This document shows positions 1 through 10,500 of a DNA stretch of 64,000 bases, piece by piece; position 1 is the stretch's first letter, and each line of letters begins with the position of its first letter. Source of the stretch: Carallia brachiata (Eukaryota > Streptophyta > Magnoliopsida > Malpighiales > Rhizophoraceae). The position numbers and the translations under genes are program-made. Below the pieces are notes generated by a model, which had not been told where the DNA came from, did no database searches, and was given only the letters and a program-made list of their open reading frames with translations. The DNA lies in assembly GCA_021464245.1 (NCBI GenBank), contig JADCRB010000018.1, positions 3,396,015-3,460,014 on the forward strand, written 5' to 3'.

Positions 1-127
1 AAGAAAAGGACAACAGAAGATGAAGAAGATCATTCTTGCTTAGCATATGCTCTTACAACAGAAGGATAACAATGTGAGTGAATTCAGCCACTTAATCTCC
101 ATCCTTGGCCTCATTTTTCAGTTTTGC

Positions 128-1372
128 TCACCACAAATGGATCGCAAATGCACTCTCAAACATTGCTTTTGTAGCCCCATTTTCAACGTCGAGCAATGCT
201 AGGCTTTCCACATAATGATTGACAGAGGCATTGCAACCTTCTTTACAGAGGAATTGACCTTGTTTTCTACCTGGATCATATGAAACTATACCTCGGCAAG
301 ACTTTTCCATCACTGGCTCCCCATTCTTCCTTACTAACAATGGCATAAATTTCAGATTAAATCCTTCCCCTTCCTCAATTACAGCCACTTTGGTCCATGA
401 CCATGATGCCTCCCGTCATTTTCTTGCATAAGCCATAGGTGAAGTCTCGTAACTTCTTGGTCGTCTGAAACGGAATATTCAGCAAGTGCAATGGATGAAT
501 CACCATATGCTCTCAAGGACTTTGACAGAGTAGACTCTGCTAGTTCCTGTGGCAATATGATCTCTTGAAAGACCTCATTAGCTATGTCAAACTGCAAATC
601 ATCAGTCTATGTCTTCCGTTGAAGCCAAGACAATATAAAAAACCATTAGCAAAAGGGATTTGAGATTGCAAATCATCATCCATAATAATTTCGCTGAAGT
701 TGACGCCATCAACAGGAGTAATATCTCTCCAAGAACCTGTGTTATATGAGAAAATATCAATCCAGTCATCCCACTCTATTTCATCATCATATCGATCAAT
801 CACAGTTACATGCACAATCCTTAGCAGCTTGTAGTCATTGGTGCTAGAATCAAACCCAAATCCTTCCAGAGTGTGAAAATCGAAATCGTGTGCACGATCA
901 TTCTTATCTATAAATGCTCTGTACTTGTCCAAGAGATTGGACTTGGGAATAGTGAATAATTTTTTAATAGTGGGGTTCCACAAGTGGTAAGAATCACCAT
1001 TCAATTCCTTCAGACAACTAACCCGTTACAGGAACCAACGATCTCAGATAGCCGTGGTACCATTTCAAAGTAGGGCTCGAATGATAGGTTTAGCAGTTTC
1101 CTGTACTCCTTGAACTCCTCACCATCGGCAAGCAATGAATATTGCCATTCACTATAGTCATCAGCAACCGAGCAACCAAGAAGTAACAATTGTTGTTGTT
1201 GGCAATCCTTCTCATCACTATTGGTTCTAGTGAGCTGGTTGGAAACAAAAGAATGACTTTTGATGAGAGATTTCCATGAAGAGTGAACAGACATGATTCG
1301 AAGGAGGCTTTTAACAGGGAGGTTCCGGATGATCTGTTGTATCACATCCTCGGGCACATTACCCTTCATCAT
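128..1372 (-). pseudogene. F-box/FBA gene, group A, copy 1, frameshifted
   Basis: Read from the ATG at 1372 (two Met codons in tandem), the protein begins with an F-box (VPEDVIQQI, LPVKSLLR, SSWKSLIKS) and continues through the Q-rich LLLLGC block to VGSCNGLV, then shifts frame near 1010, where a run of three A in the paralog at 12246-13502 has two. The frame shifts again near 590 (one C missing) and near 400 (one base missing). Between the breaks the FBA signatures are all present: LWNPTIKKLFT, LEGFGFDSSTNDYKLLR, and the C-terminal YVESLALLDVENGA. The stop at 128 matches the paralog's end. If the three single-base deletions are real the gene is dead; if they are assembly errors it is a 415-aa SCF receptor like 12246-13502. 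I call it a pseudogene with that reservation. Confidence 0.8.
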
Positions 1373-1805
1373 GCCGTAGATTTTCTGGTGCTAGCTTTGC
1401 TGTTTTGGTTCAAAGTGCAATCAGAAGTGGATATTTGCAAAAGATCAGGTTAGTTAAGAGTTAAACGCATAATTATAAAAGGAAAATTCATTATTAAAAT
1501 ATATACATTGTATTTTTCAAAGATATACCATATTTCTCTCAACGTAAACTGCATCGTTTGTTTTAGCTTTTAAAAAAAAAAATGCACTACATTTTCCTCA
1601 TTGACCAAGAGACTTCCGTAGCAAGGTCTTGAATTGTCATTCTTATAGTCCAAACTATCTTGTTGAATTTCCCTTTCAACAGCAGCTCTAAAATTCTACC
1701 TATATTTTTCTTTAAACCTACAGAGTTTAGCAAAGCAACCCATGCTGATAATCATGATCAAATTATAAACCACGTTCAATTGGGAACAGGAATGCAATGA
1801 AGAAT
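1373..1805. other. 5' flank of group A copy 1
   Basis: This is non-coding sequence upstream of the minus-strand gene. It is clearly alignable with 13503-13930 and 43958-44410, including the phrases around 1620-1700 (rows beginning gacttccgta and cagcagctct). It probably contains the 3' end of a 5'-UTR intron, since the ATG-proximal 100 bp are conserved across all copies. No other gene is seen. Confidence 0.5.
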
Positions 1806-2280
1806 TATACTGTGTTTGGAAAAAAAGTGAGAGAGAGGAAAGTGGAGGAGAGGAACATTAGAGGAGGAGAATATTTTCTATCCTCTCTTGTGTTTGAAAA
1901 AAGGAGATAGGAGAGAAGAAAATTATAAATTCTTTTGTTTGGGAAAGGGTGAAAGTGGAGGAGAGAAACATAAAATATGTTGAAATAATAATTTTATCCC
2001 TCATAATAAATTCTTCTAAAATATTTAGTTTAGGTAAAATTGTAATTTTTAAATTATGTGAGAGTTAATTGAGTTATTTAATAAATTTAGTAAGAGAACT
2101 AATAACTTTCTTCCTATTTTTGGGAGGAATGATGTTGGTGGGGTAGGTAGGATTAAGAGAATTAAAAACTTTCCTCTCCCCCACTTTTCAAACATTTCCC
2201 AAATACAACAATTTACTTTAATCCTCTCACTTTCTTCTCTCTCTCCCCCCCACTTTCCTCCCTGCCAAATACAGTGTAAA
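1806..2280. repeat. MITE, about 470 bp, imperfect terminal inverted repeats
   Basis: The left end reads actgtgtttgg followed by purine-rich aagtgagagagaggaaagtgg. The right end is the inverse, pyrimidine-rich and closing with ccaaatacagt. The element is absent at the paralogous site (about 13930-13980), where gaatgcaatgaagaa runs on to the SINE-like block. This empty site supports an insertion. The interior has no coding capacity. The superfamily is uncertain (PIF/Harbinger or Mutator-like); I could not fix a target duplication. Confidence 0.6.
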
Positions 2281-2440
2281 GGGACTTACTCGGAGCCCCA
2301 CACACTGAGTGCTGTCTGGAGAAGGGCAGTCATACTCACCCTTGTTTTTGTACAAGGAGAAGGCAGCCTTAACTTGTTCTTCACGAAGAGGCTGTTTCCA
2401 CGACACGAGACCCCGTCAACTGTCTATCCCGATTTGTGCT
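2281..2440 (-). repeat. SINE-like block (Au-SINE-like 3' part), copy 1
   Basis: On the minus strand the order is a degenerate B-box-like stretch (ggggtctcgtgtcg), then aaacagcctcttcgtgaag, aaggctgccttctcc, and ctgcccttctccagaca ending in ggggctccgagtaagtccc. This order of phrases matches the 3' portion of plant Au SINEs. The tRNA-related A box is not recognisable. The same block sits at the same place upstream of the other two group A units (13985-14150 and 44450-44600), so it was there before they duplicated. Confidence 0.45.
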
Positions 2441-3057
2441 ACTCTTTATAAGGGAAAAAAAAAAAAAAAAAAAAAAACTCATTCATAGGTTGATAACAGA
2501 ATCAAGACATGAATTTAAAAAAAAAAAAAAATGAAAGAGACGGTCATAAAAAATATCAGATTGAGACAAAAGTGGGTACCATAAAAAAAGACATTTGGTC
2601 AGATTAAGGACTGTGTGGTTTTATCTGGGCAGCATTCAAACGTTGTTGTCCATAAACGCTTAACCAGCAGGAATTATTACCCACCAAGAAATCCAAGTTT
2701 TTCACTAAACTCAAAAAATCACTATGCAAGAATAAATGTGATAAATATATTGTTTGAATTTTGATAGTAAAAAAAAACATAGACAAATTATTCTAATTTA
2801 ATTTTATCATGCTACTTCATATAAAATACTATAAAGCTCTTCTGTAAAAATGTGATAAGATTATATTTTTAATTTATTTTAATTGTAGTTATTTCCTAAA
2901 ATGAGCACAAAATAACTAATAATTAAACAATGATAAAATACCTTTAGTATTTCTCAAAAAACACTACCCCAGGTAATTATTTTTTTCCCCGAAATTATTA
3001 TTATTTATTATTATTTTTTTTGCAAGTAATTATGAAAGGGAAATTAAATATGAACTC
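2441..3057. other. AT-rich intergenic, two poly-A runs
   Basis: The stretch contains two long A runs (about 2454-2477 and 2518-2531). From about 2560 to 2730 it matches 14250-14430 and 44640-44830, that is, the flank upstream of group A units. After about 2730 the similarity to the common group A/C upstream region stops. No gene is seen. Confidence 0.5.
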
Positions 3058-3062
3058 CGCAC

Positions 3063-3172
3063 CTGGACGCAGAAGCAAGCGGCAACGGCGACCGCCGGAC
3101 AGTGGCAACGGCGGTGGGGAGTCCCACCGGAGAGTCGACTGCCGAAAGAGAGAGAACGAAGTAAGAATCTAA
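3063..3172 (-). other. GC-rich conserved block, candidate 5'-UTR exon of group A copy 1
   Basis: A GC-rich island in AT-rich DNA is shared with 15124-15262 (common phrases caccggagagtcgactgccg and aagcggcaacggc). Read on the minus strand it ends in TCCAG followed by GTGCGG, a good splice donor; the other copy has the same donor as GTGTGG. The region is not open in any frame conserved between the copies. I infer a non-coding first exon about 1.7 kb upstream of the ATG. It could instead be a fragment of an unrelated gene. Confidence 0.3.
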
Positions 3173-4574
3173 TCTACAATCTCCAACATTACTTCAATTT
3201 AAATAACCAAATCAAAAAAAAAAAAAAAAAAACCCAAGCAAGCGATGATCGTCAACATTTCAGAGAATTAGTTTTTACCTTTCGCGACTGTATATGCTGG
3301 CCGCCTAAATGCCTAATATTTAGGCATTGTTATTTTACGCCCATCTCTTTGGCTATTTATCATTCAAAAAATCAAAGTATGCTTTGTATATAGAAGCCCA
3401 AACTTCGAAACTTGAAAGAAACTTGTCAAATTTTCACATAGAAATGTGAAAAAACAGAAAAATTAATGAGCACTGCAATGTAGAGGGTAGTTTAAACTGT
3501 ATATTTTTTTGAAAAATAAATAAATAAATAAAAGTAGAGGCTCGCAGATTTATTAAGGAGAATAAGATGTGAGTCTTTACTTTTAAACCTGTTGGAGGAG
3601 TAAATTATGATATCTTTAAAAAAGATCACCATAGAATCATAGGAAACGAGCGTATATTTAGTCTCACCGACCGATTATAGTAAGATTAGAATCTGTGACT
3701 TTACAAAAGTATAGTCGAACTCTTTACTACTAAACCACACGGATAAATGATAAATTGTACATTATTATTTAGTTACCTTTTTATTTTTATTTATTTATTT
3801 TATTCATTACGAGAGGAAGACTTAGTTTTCTTTTTTCTATTTTTTTAAAAAAGATTATTAAAAAAGGTGTTTTATTTAGTATCATGCTCTTTACTATTTT
3901 GTTGAATTTTTTTTCAAAAATTATTAAAAATATTTTATTCTCACTGAAATTATTTTTTTTTTCTTATTTAGGATAGAGATAATAATGACAAGTGAAATAA
4001 AAGATTAATTTTAATAAAAAAACACATTTTCTATCATTTTAATTAAATTAGATATTTTATTTTTTTATGAAACATTTTAATCTGACTCTTTTTTTTAATG
4101 AGTATAATTTATTTATAGTTTTATATCATAAAATAATTGTGGTGTACTTAAATTAAATAAATAAAAAAATAAATTTATATAATATAAAATTATTAATAAA
4201 TTTTATTTAAAAAAATAAAAATAACAAACAACCTTTTATAAGATCTGTTTGTGACGAGATTGTCGCCCTTACTCAGGCAAGCAATGCATGTGACTATAGC
4301 GTATCAGTCAATTTCCAGATTAACGTGTTTCTTGCTTCCAATTTAGAAGAAACATCATATGATATATATATATATATTTTTTCATGCAATTGAGATCTAA
4401 CTGCACAACATCAATCTTAAAATAATAGTGGGAATTTCCTTCAACATTGCTTCTTTGACGTTCCTGTCAGTGTCCACATACCTGAAATTAGACGCGAAGA
4501 AAAAGAGAATTCAGAGTTCAACAAGAAAAACCATGGAATGAAAACAAAGAAAAACCATGGAAAATTGACAACAT
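3173..4574. other. AT-rich intergenic region
   Basis: I see no gene. The composition is very AT-rich with many homopolymers. A short minus-strand stretch at about 4430-4490 looks exon-like (see findings) but has no supported neighbours. Confidence 0.4.
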
Positions 4575-4825
4575 TACTGCTTTGTTTGGATTGGAAGAAA
4601 GGAAATAGAAAAGAAAGAGAATAGAAAATAGTATAGTAACGATGATATTATAATTGATAAAAAATTTAAAAAGTTGTGAGAAAAAAATAAATAATAATTT
4701 GTGAGAGAAAAATTAAAAATTAATTGTTTAGATTGATAGAAAATCAATAAAAAAAATATAAATAAAAAATAATTTTTTATCTTTTTTTTGTTCTACCTTT
4801 TCCTATATTTTGCCCAACAAAGTAT
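4575..4825. repeat. MITE, about 250 bp, family shared with 33010-33262
   Basis: The ends are ctttgtttgg on the left and cccaacaaag on the right, roughly inverted. The interior phrase around 4675-4700 (gttgtgagaaaaaaataaat) recurs in inverse orientation inside 33010-33262 (tttttctcacaattttttaa). It has no coding capacity. Confidence 0.5.
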
Positions 4826-5285
4826 ACATCCATTAGTTTGTAGAGATAGAAGGGCAATTTTTTGTTTGTAGAGATACAGGGTTACGTGCGAAGCCAATGA
4901 GTGGTAGGCTGTAACATTATGATGAACCGATGATCTGTCTATAGAAAAGTAGATTAAATTAGATACAAGAAGTTGTAGTTGAATGATGTTAAAATTGAGC
5001 AGTGATTTTGGGGAGAACTCTCTATCATCAAAATAAAATACTTTAATTTTAATTAAATTCATAAAAATATTTAAACCTAAATTTTTGGAAGTTGTCTCTC
5101 CATATATAAACAGAAAGATTTAGATAGTTTTTGAACTTTTGTTTAAAATTGAACGGCAACTAGTAAACAGTAAACACTACTTAGATTTTGTTCTTTTTAT
5201 TATACAAAGTAAACACACTAGAATTTTTCCTTTTTTTTTTTTTATATATTTGAACTGTAGAGCTTTGATTTATCAATTTGAATTA
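4826..5285. other. Intergenic, no feature seen
   Basis: AT-rich sequence without a recognisable gene. The longest open frame here (about 89 codons, minus strand) has no protein-like composition or motif. Confidence 0.4.
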
Positions 5286-5466
5286 TGAGTAATGTTAATC
5301 ATTTTGAAAATTATATCATGAAATATTCTAAAATGTGTAATTATGATTAAAAATTATTAATTTTTTTAATACCGTCAAATAAAAAAAAAATTAACAATTA
5401 TTTATATAATTATATATTTTTAGATATTTTATAAAACGATTTTCGAGATATTTACCGTTATTCTTT
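5286..5466. repeat. MITE, about 180 bp, family shared with 21110-21253
   Basis: The left end is gtaatgttaatcattttgaa and the right end, read inversely, is taacggtaaatatctcgaaa. The subterminal phrase atcatgaaatattctaaaat is matched inversely near 5420-5450. The same design with a better preserved terminus occurs at 21110-21253. Confidence 0.5.
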
Positions 5467-6440
5467 GAATCATACAACATTATGAAGATGATCAATCAAG
5501 TTCAGTCTATAACACCATTACTAATGTCGACACTATTCATCCAATTTTATTGAATTTTTTTAATTTTGCTATTATTAATTAGATAGGTGGGAAAATGACA
5601 TCAAAATTGAAAACTTCCAGGTATTATTCATTATATTAAAAATAAAAAAACACAGAAAAAAAAAAGCAGCTCAACAGGAAAAGGGCAAAAACAGATATAT
5701 GAATAAATTAATAAAGGGACAGAGAAGTTTATCAAAAAATGGTACTATAAGTCTATAATATGCTTATAGTACAATTAATTAATACATCGATAACATTTTG
5801 TTCGTGTATTTTAATTTTAATGGCTCTATACTTTTTTCATATAGTTACGACTTTTTTTTTAAAACAATTCATAGAGTTACAATTTATCATGTAAAAAAAA
5901 AAAAGAAAAGAAAAACCTATACAGCCTACGGTACAGTACAGATTACTGAAGAACCCAAGAAGCTCCTAGAAGTTACAATCTGAATAAAGAAGATAAAAAA
6001 CTAAGCCCTTAGGATTCATACAAAGCACTTAATAATTAACATCGTTTTCCATAAAGAAAACAGAAGGGTGGGTTTCAGCTTTCTGTAATCTTTCAATGCC
6101 AGCACTCATCCGCAACGCAACCTCAAATATGCACCATTCAATGCATGAAGAACAAGACTCGAGTTAAAAAAGAGAATATATATAGAAGATTGTCGAAATA
6201 TCTTAATTAAAATACTTACTAATTTTACTCTCTCTTTCAGTAAATAGAAATCCTCTTAAAATAATTAAATCCCCCTTAAAATAATTAATTCGCCCGCCAC
6301 TCCGAACATGTGACAATATACAGCCTATCTATGCAACTAAGCAATGTGACTTTACTGAGTACCATTCCTTTTTTTTTTTTTTTTGAAAACATAAAAAAAT
6401 GATTACTGATTAATCTGTTAAGCCTTAAAAAAAAAAGAAA
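5467..6440. other. Intergenic, start of duplicated block at about 6290
   Basis: No gene is seen. From about 6290 (cgcccgccactccgaacatg) the sequence aligns with 35121 onward (ccgctactccaaacatgtc), which marks the left side of the duplicated B-C-A block. Confidence 0.4.
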
Positions 6441-6597
6441 AATACTAGTTCAAAGACTTTATATAAGGTGCACAATATTCCAACCCACCTAAGAGGGGAA
6501 ATCCTTCAGGTTGGAAGCATTTGAGAGTGATGGGTATTGAACTTTATCTCTGAGGCAAAGTCTCAGCGGCCAACTCCGTTAGGCCGAGTTGGTTAAT
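6441..6597 (-). repeat. tRNA-derived SINE, copy 1
   Basis: It is homologous to 35690-35830. On the minus strand an A-box-like stretch (TAACGGAGTTGG, 6570-6581) is followed by a degenerate B box near 6532-6543. The better copy at 35690-35830 matches both pol III box consensus sequences. The flanks of both copies belong to the duplicated block, so this is one insertion that was then duplicated. Confidence 0.55.
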
Positions 6598-6771
6598 CCT
6601 GTGCAATTCTTAAGACACTCTTAGGACCCAAATTGAGAGATAATATGTGATCAAAATTGAAATTTTCCAAATATACAAACAATCAATGTACCTCTCCACA
6701 AAACCATTGCAGAAAAGAAAGGGACAAGAGGCGATGAAGATCATTCTTGTTTATAATTAAATTGGGTTGCT

Positions 6772-7346
6772 TCAAGAGCATCTAGAGTCGCATAAACAAG
6801 ATAACTGGCAATAGAGCAATAGAAAGTCATGATTGCCAAATGGCAGAGTATTCCATCTATTGAAACATACTTTTCCTCTTTGTTTTGGCCTTTCTATTGC
6901 TTGATACACATGCAGGAACTGCATCAGCACAACTGCATCAGTTTCCCTCATAGAACCTCCATCCTCGGCCTCCTTTTCAGTGGTGCTCTGCACATTGCAA
7001 AATGCACCCTCAAACTCTGCATTTGTAGCCTCATTTTCGATGCCGAGCAACGCTAGGCTTTTCTACATAAGGATTGACAAATAAACTTTTTTCTGCGTGG
7101 ATTATGCCAATTTATGGCTCCGCAAGACTTTTCCATTAATATCTCCCGGTTCCTCCTAAACGATAACGGTGTGGTCTCATTGAATTCTTTGGTAATTGTT
7201 CCTCAATTTCAAACATTTCGGTCTGTGACCATGAATCTGCCCCACCATTTCCTTCCAATAAGATCTCTTGGAAGACCTCACTAGCCATGTCAAACTGCAA
7301 AACTGTCCATCTAGGGTAGTTGAAACCAAGACGTGTGATTTTGATG
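6772..7346 (-). pseudogene. F-box gene remnant, group B, C-terminal part only
   Basis: Only the C-terminal half of an F-box/FBA protein is present. The stretch at 7136-7330 reads LQFDMASEVFQEILL, the usual QFD-EVF-EI core. The stretch below 7050 reads LLGIENEATNAEFEGAF and a group B tail with EAEDGGSMRETDAV, followed by a K/R-rich end. The piece between them is deleted and the frame changes. Upstream the homology ends abruptly at about 7333, where the paralog at 36417-37337 goes on for about 240 bp more. No F-box is left, so this is a relic. Confidence 0.75.
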
Positions 7347-7838
7347 TACAACAAAGTGCAGGCTATCCGTTTAACTAAGCGATGATCTCACCGAATCTTA
7401 CACAATTCTTGACACACTCTATAACCCAAAATAGTTCGCAAACACACTGTTCAATTTGCATTGCCAGATCTGAGTTTGACAAAATATTATATGATATGAA
7501 TCGCTCATTCACTATAAATCCATAAATGGAATGCTAACAAATGTATTTTAAAATTTTCCAAATCTTTGTATAATCAGTACACCTCTCTGCAAAACCATAA
7601 TAAATAACAAAATTGACAAGAGGCTGTGACGAAGATCATTGAAGGATATAAATGAAAAATCTCACTTCAAGAGCATCCGAGTCATATAATTAGCAATAGA
7701 AAGTTATGATTAAAGTGTCAGAATAACCTATTTAAGCATAAACTTACATTTTTTTTGGCTTTTCTATCGTTTGCGATATATCTAAAACCGCATCAGTGGC
7801 ACTTTCATTCTAAAATTAAAAAGGGAACCCCATCAACA
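7347..7838. other. 3' flank of group C copy, duplicated
   Basis: This conserved 3' flank recurs downstream of most units: compare 37390-37910, 25020-25480 and 48680-49240 (phrases aggctatccatttaactaag and ttcactataaa). It probably contains the 3' UTR and polyadenylation region of the minus-strand F-box unit. No separate gene is seen. Confidence 0.45.
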
Positions 7839-9118
7839 TCAATCATAGTTGATAGAATCTCCATCCTTGGCCTCATTTTCAGTGTTCGCATCCACATTCA
7901 CGAATGCACTCTCGAACTCTGCATCTGTAGCCCCATTTTCAATGTCAAGTAACGCTAAGCTTTCCACATAATAATTGACAAACGGATTGTAGCCTTTCTT
8001 GCTAACGGAGTGACATTGTTTTCTCTGTGGATTATATGTAACTATGCCTCGGTGAAACTTTTCTATTATTGGCTCCCCATTTTCCCTTACTAACAAAGGC
8101 CAGTCATGGAGTTTGTTGGCTTCTTCTTCCACAAAGACAAACACTTTGGTCCATGAGCATGAACCTACCTCACTATTTTCATGCTTAAGCCATATGTAAA
8201 ATCCTGTAATCCCGTTGTCTGAACCACAACATTCAAAAATTGCGATGGATGAATTGCCATATGATCTTGTTGACTCCAACAGTGAATATGGTCAGAGTTC
8301 GGCCATCTCTTGTGGCAATATGATCTCTCAAAGACCTCACTAGCGACATCAAACTGCCATACTATCTGTCTTCTTCTGTCATACCCAAGAAAATATAAAA
8401 ATCCCTTAGCAAAAGGGATTTGATGTTGACAAACTACATCTAAATTAATTCTTAATTGGATGTCATCGGCAGGAGTAATATCTTTCCAAGAATCTGCCTT
8501 ATAGGAATAAATATCAATCCAGCCATCCACCAAAAATGAATCATCACCATACATATCATTCATGTATACTTGCACAATCCTCAGCAGCTTGTAGTCATTG
8601 GTGCTAGAATCAAGCCCAAATCCTTCTAAGGTGCATGTAAAGGCACCATGTTCACGAGCATACTTAGTTGCATCAACGATGAAATCACACTTGTCCGCAA
8701 GATTGGACTTAGGAATAGTGTATAATTTTCCAAACGTGGGGTTCCACAATCTGTAGGAATCTTTATCGTTTTTCTTGAGACAAACCAACCCATTACAACA
8801 ACCAACAGTTGTTGAGGAACCCCATCTGGGGACAGTCTTGAACTGGAGGTTTATTAATTTTCTGTACTCCTTGAACTCCTCGTCATCGACATGTAATGAA
8901 TATTGCCATTCACTATAACCCCAGCAGTCGTTATCAACCCAGCAGCCAATGAGTAACAATTGTTGTTCCTCACAATTGGTTTTAGTAAGGTGGATGGAAA
9001 TGAAAGAAGGGCTTTTGATGAGAGATCACCATGAAGAGCAAACTGACAAGAATCGAAGGAGGCTTTTGACGGGGAGGTTCTGAAGGATTTGTTGCATCAC
9101 ATCTGCATCTTCCTGTAG
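7839..9118 (-). pseudogene. F-box/FBA gene, group C, copy 1, broken
   Basis: The unit covers a complete group C protein but has at least three lesions. About 15 bp are missing just after the ATG, so that ATGCAG runs straight into GATGTGATG. A TGA replaces the Gln codon of the SSWQSL motif at 9026-9028 (two base changes, not an indel). One base is lost in the EVFREI motif near 8325, moving the C-terminal third to another frame. Between these, GCCNGLVCLKK, LWNPTFGKLYTIP, LEGFGLDSSTNDYKLLR and GWIDIYSYKADSWKDITPAD are intact. The tail ENEAKDGDSINYD is longer than that of 37911-39164, its closest relative in block position. The nonsense codon makes real decay more likely than assembly error. Confidence 0.85.
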
Positions 9119-9873
9119 CTTTTCTGGTGCTGGCCTTGCTGTTTTGCTTGAAAGTGTAAACAGCACTGCAGATTTGCAACATAGAAGTATGGTTAGATCC
9201 GGTTAATTAAGAGTTAAGAGGAGAATTATAAAAGGGAATATTCATTATCAAAAAAGAAAATAGAAAAATGATTGCATCTACGGTATTTTTCAAAAAATAT
9301 ACTACATTTTTCTTATCGAAAAAAGGGACTTCAGTAGCACGAGTCTTGATTTTGATTTTTATGCGCCAAACAATCTTTCTGAGGGTAATCTGAACGGATC
9401 AAAAAACTGAATTTGCATGTGACCTTTGGGAGTTACTAACCGTTTATAAGAAAAAAATAATAATAATAAAAAGATTCATTCATGCGTTGATAACAAAATC
9501 CAGACATGAATGAAAAAATAATGAAAACAACAGCCACGGAATGCATCAGATAGAGACAAAAGTGTTTCCAATGAAACAGAACACGGACGGTAAGATTATG
9601 GACAGTTTGGTTTTATTTAGCTGTTTCCTAGGAAGCATTCAAACACACTTAACCAGCAGAATTACACAGAGAAATCAAAGTTTTCGAATTCCCATTACTC
9701 TCAATATGCAAGAATTTCGGCTGGTTATAAACAGAGTTTGATCTGATGAACAAAAACCCGACATATAAAATTGCTCAAAATCCCAACTGGCAATTCAATA
9801 TCAAGGAAAAAAAGTATAAAAGAATAAGGAAATTCTAAGGAAAGACAGAGCCGGAAGAATAGCAAGAGATTAC
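9119..9873. other. Inferred 5'-UTR intron and upstream flank of group C copy 1
   Basis: The sequence aligns with 29890-30358 and 39190-39932. It runs from a conserved pyrimidine-rich stretch near the ATG (minus strand reads CAAAACAG then CAAGGCCAGC, a possible 3' splice site) to a conserved 5' splice site at 9873. No open frame is shared by the copies. Confidence 0.35.
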
Positions 9874-9930
9874 CTTACTACTGGAGCTCCCGATGGTGGC
9901 CCGAAAGATACTAGCCAGCAGAAGAAGAAG
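9874..9930 (-). other. Candidate non-coding first exon of group C copy 1
   Basis: On the minus strand a conserved stretch (GGAGCTCC, then AGTAAG) is followed by GTAATCTCTTGC, a good splice donor. The same exon end and donor occur at 30359, 39933 and 44997. A TATA box lies about 25-30 bp upstream. I infer a short leader exon spliced to the coding exon. Confidence 0.4.
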
Positions 9931-9950
9931 AGAAGTTGAAATTAGGGTAA

Positions 9951-9959
9951 TATTTTATA
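9951..9959 (-). promoter_or_regulatory. TATA box of group C copy 1
   Basis: The minus strand reads CCTATAAAATATT, a canonical TATA element, 25-30 bp upstream of the candidate leader exon. The corresponding place near 30430 has a degenerate version (CTAAAGGACATT), and at about 40000 the homology breaks off. Confidence 0.4.
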
Positions 9960-10014
9960 GGCTAATTTGGTCCATAAACTATAAAAATATCAAACTTCAA
10001 ATTAAAGTTGTGAG

Positions 10015-10100
10015 AGGTAGACCAGTTATCGAAAAGAAAATATTAATGGATTAAAATTTAACTAGTTAAACCGATCGAATCGATATTTGAACCGATATTT

Positions 10101-10140
<40 letters not shown>

Positions 10141-10500
10141 ATAATTATTATAAATAGTAATTAAATATTAATTTTTTTAATTTTAAAGATAAAATTAAAA
10201 TTTTTAATCAAATTTAAAATTAAATTGAATTTTTTAATTAAATTTAATACTCAAATTATAATTTAAATAATTTTTAAAATCAAATTATAATTTACGAATT
10301 TTTTAATTTTATTAAACCAGTCCAACCGGTTAGGTTTTCATCGATTTTTTATCAATTTTGATCGATTCTTAACCGATTTTAACTGATTTTTTCTGGTCTG
10401 AATCACTCCTCAAATTTTAACAAAATCGGCCCAAATTCTCGGCCGGTCATTGATTCAACCGATCCATCAAGTCGGTCTGATCCAATTTTTACAACAGTGC
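10015..10500. repeat. Repeat rich in ACCGATTT/CCGGTT motifs
   Basis: Both ends are rich in short motifs of the type aaccgat, accggtt and gatcgatt, flanking a very AT-rich core that includes a (TA)n tract. A related structure lies at 45600-46740. This organisation is typical of non-autonomous DNA transposons of plants. The exact ends and superfamily were not resolved. Confidence 0.4.
10104..10135. repeat. (TA)n microsatellite
   Basis: An uninterrupted TA dinucleotide run of about 16 units lies within the repeat at 10015-10500. Confidence 0.9.

Noticed and set aside
9541..9741. Small plus-strand open frame upstream of group C copy 1
   Set aside because: The paralogous sequences at 30100-30230 and 39600-39800 do not keep the frame, so it is chance.
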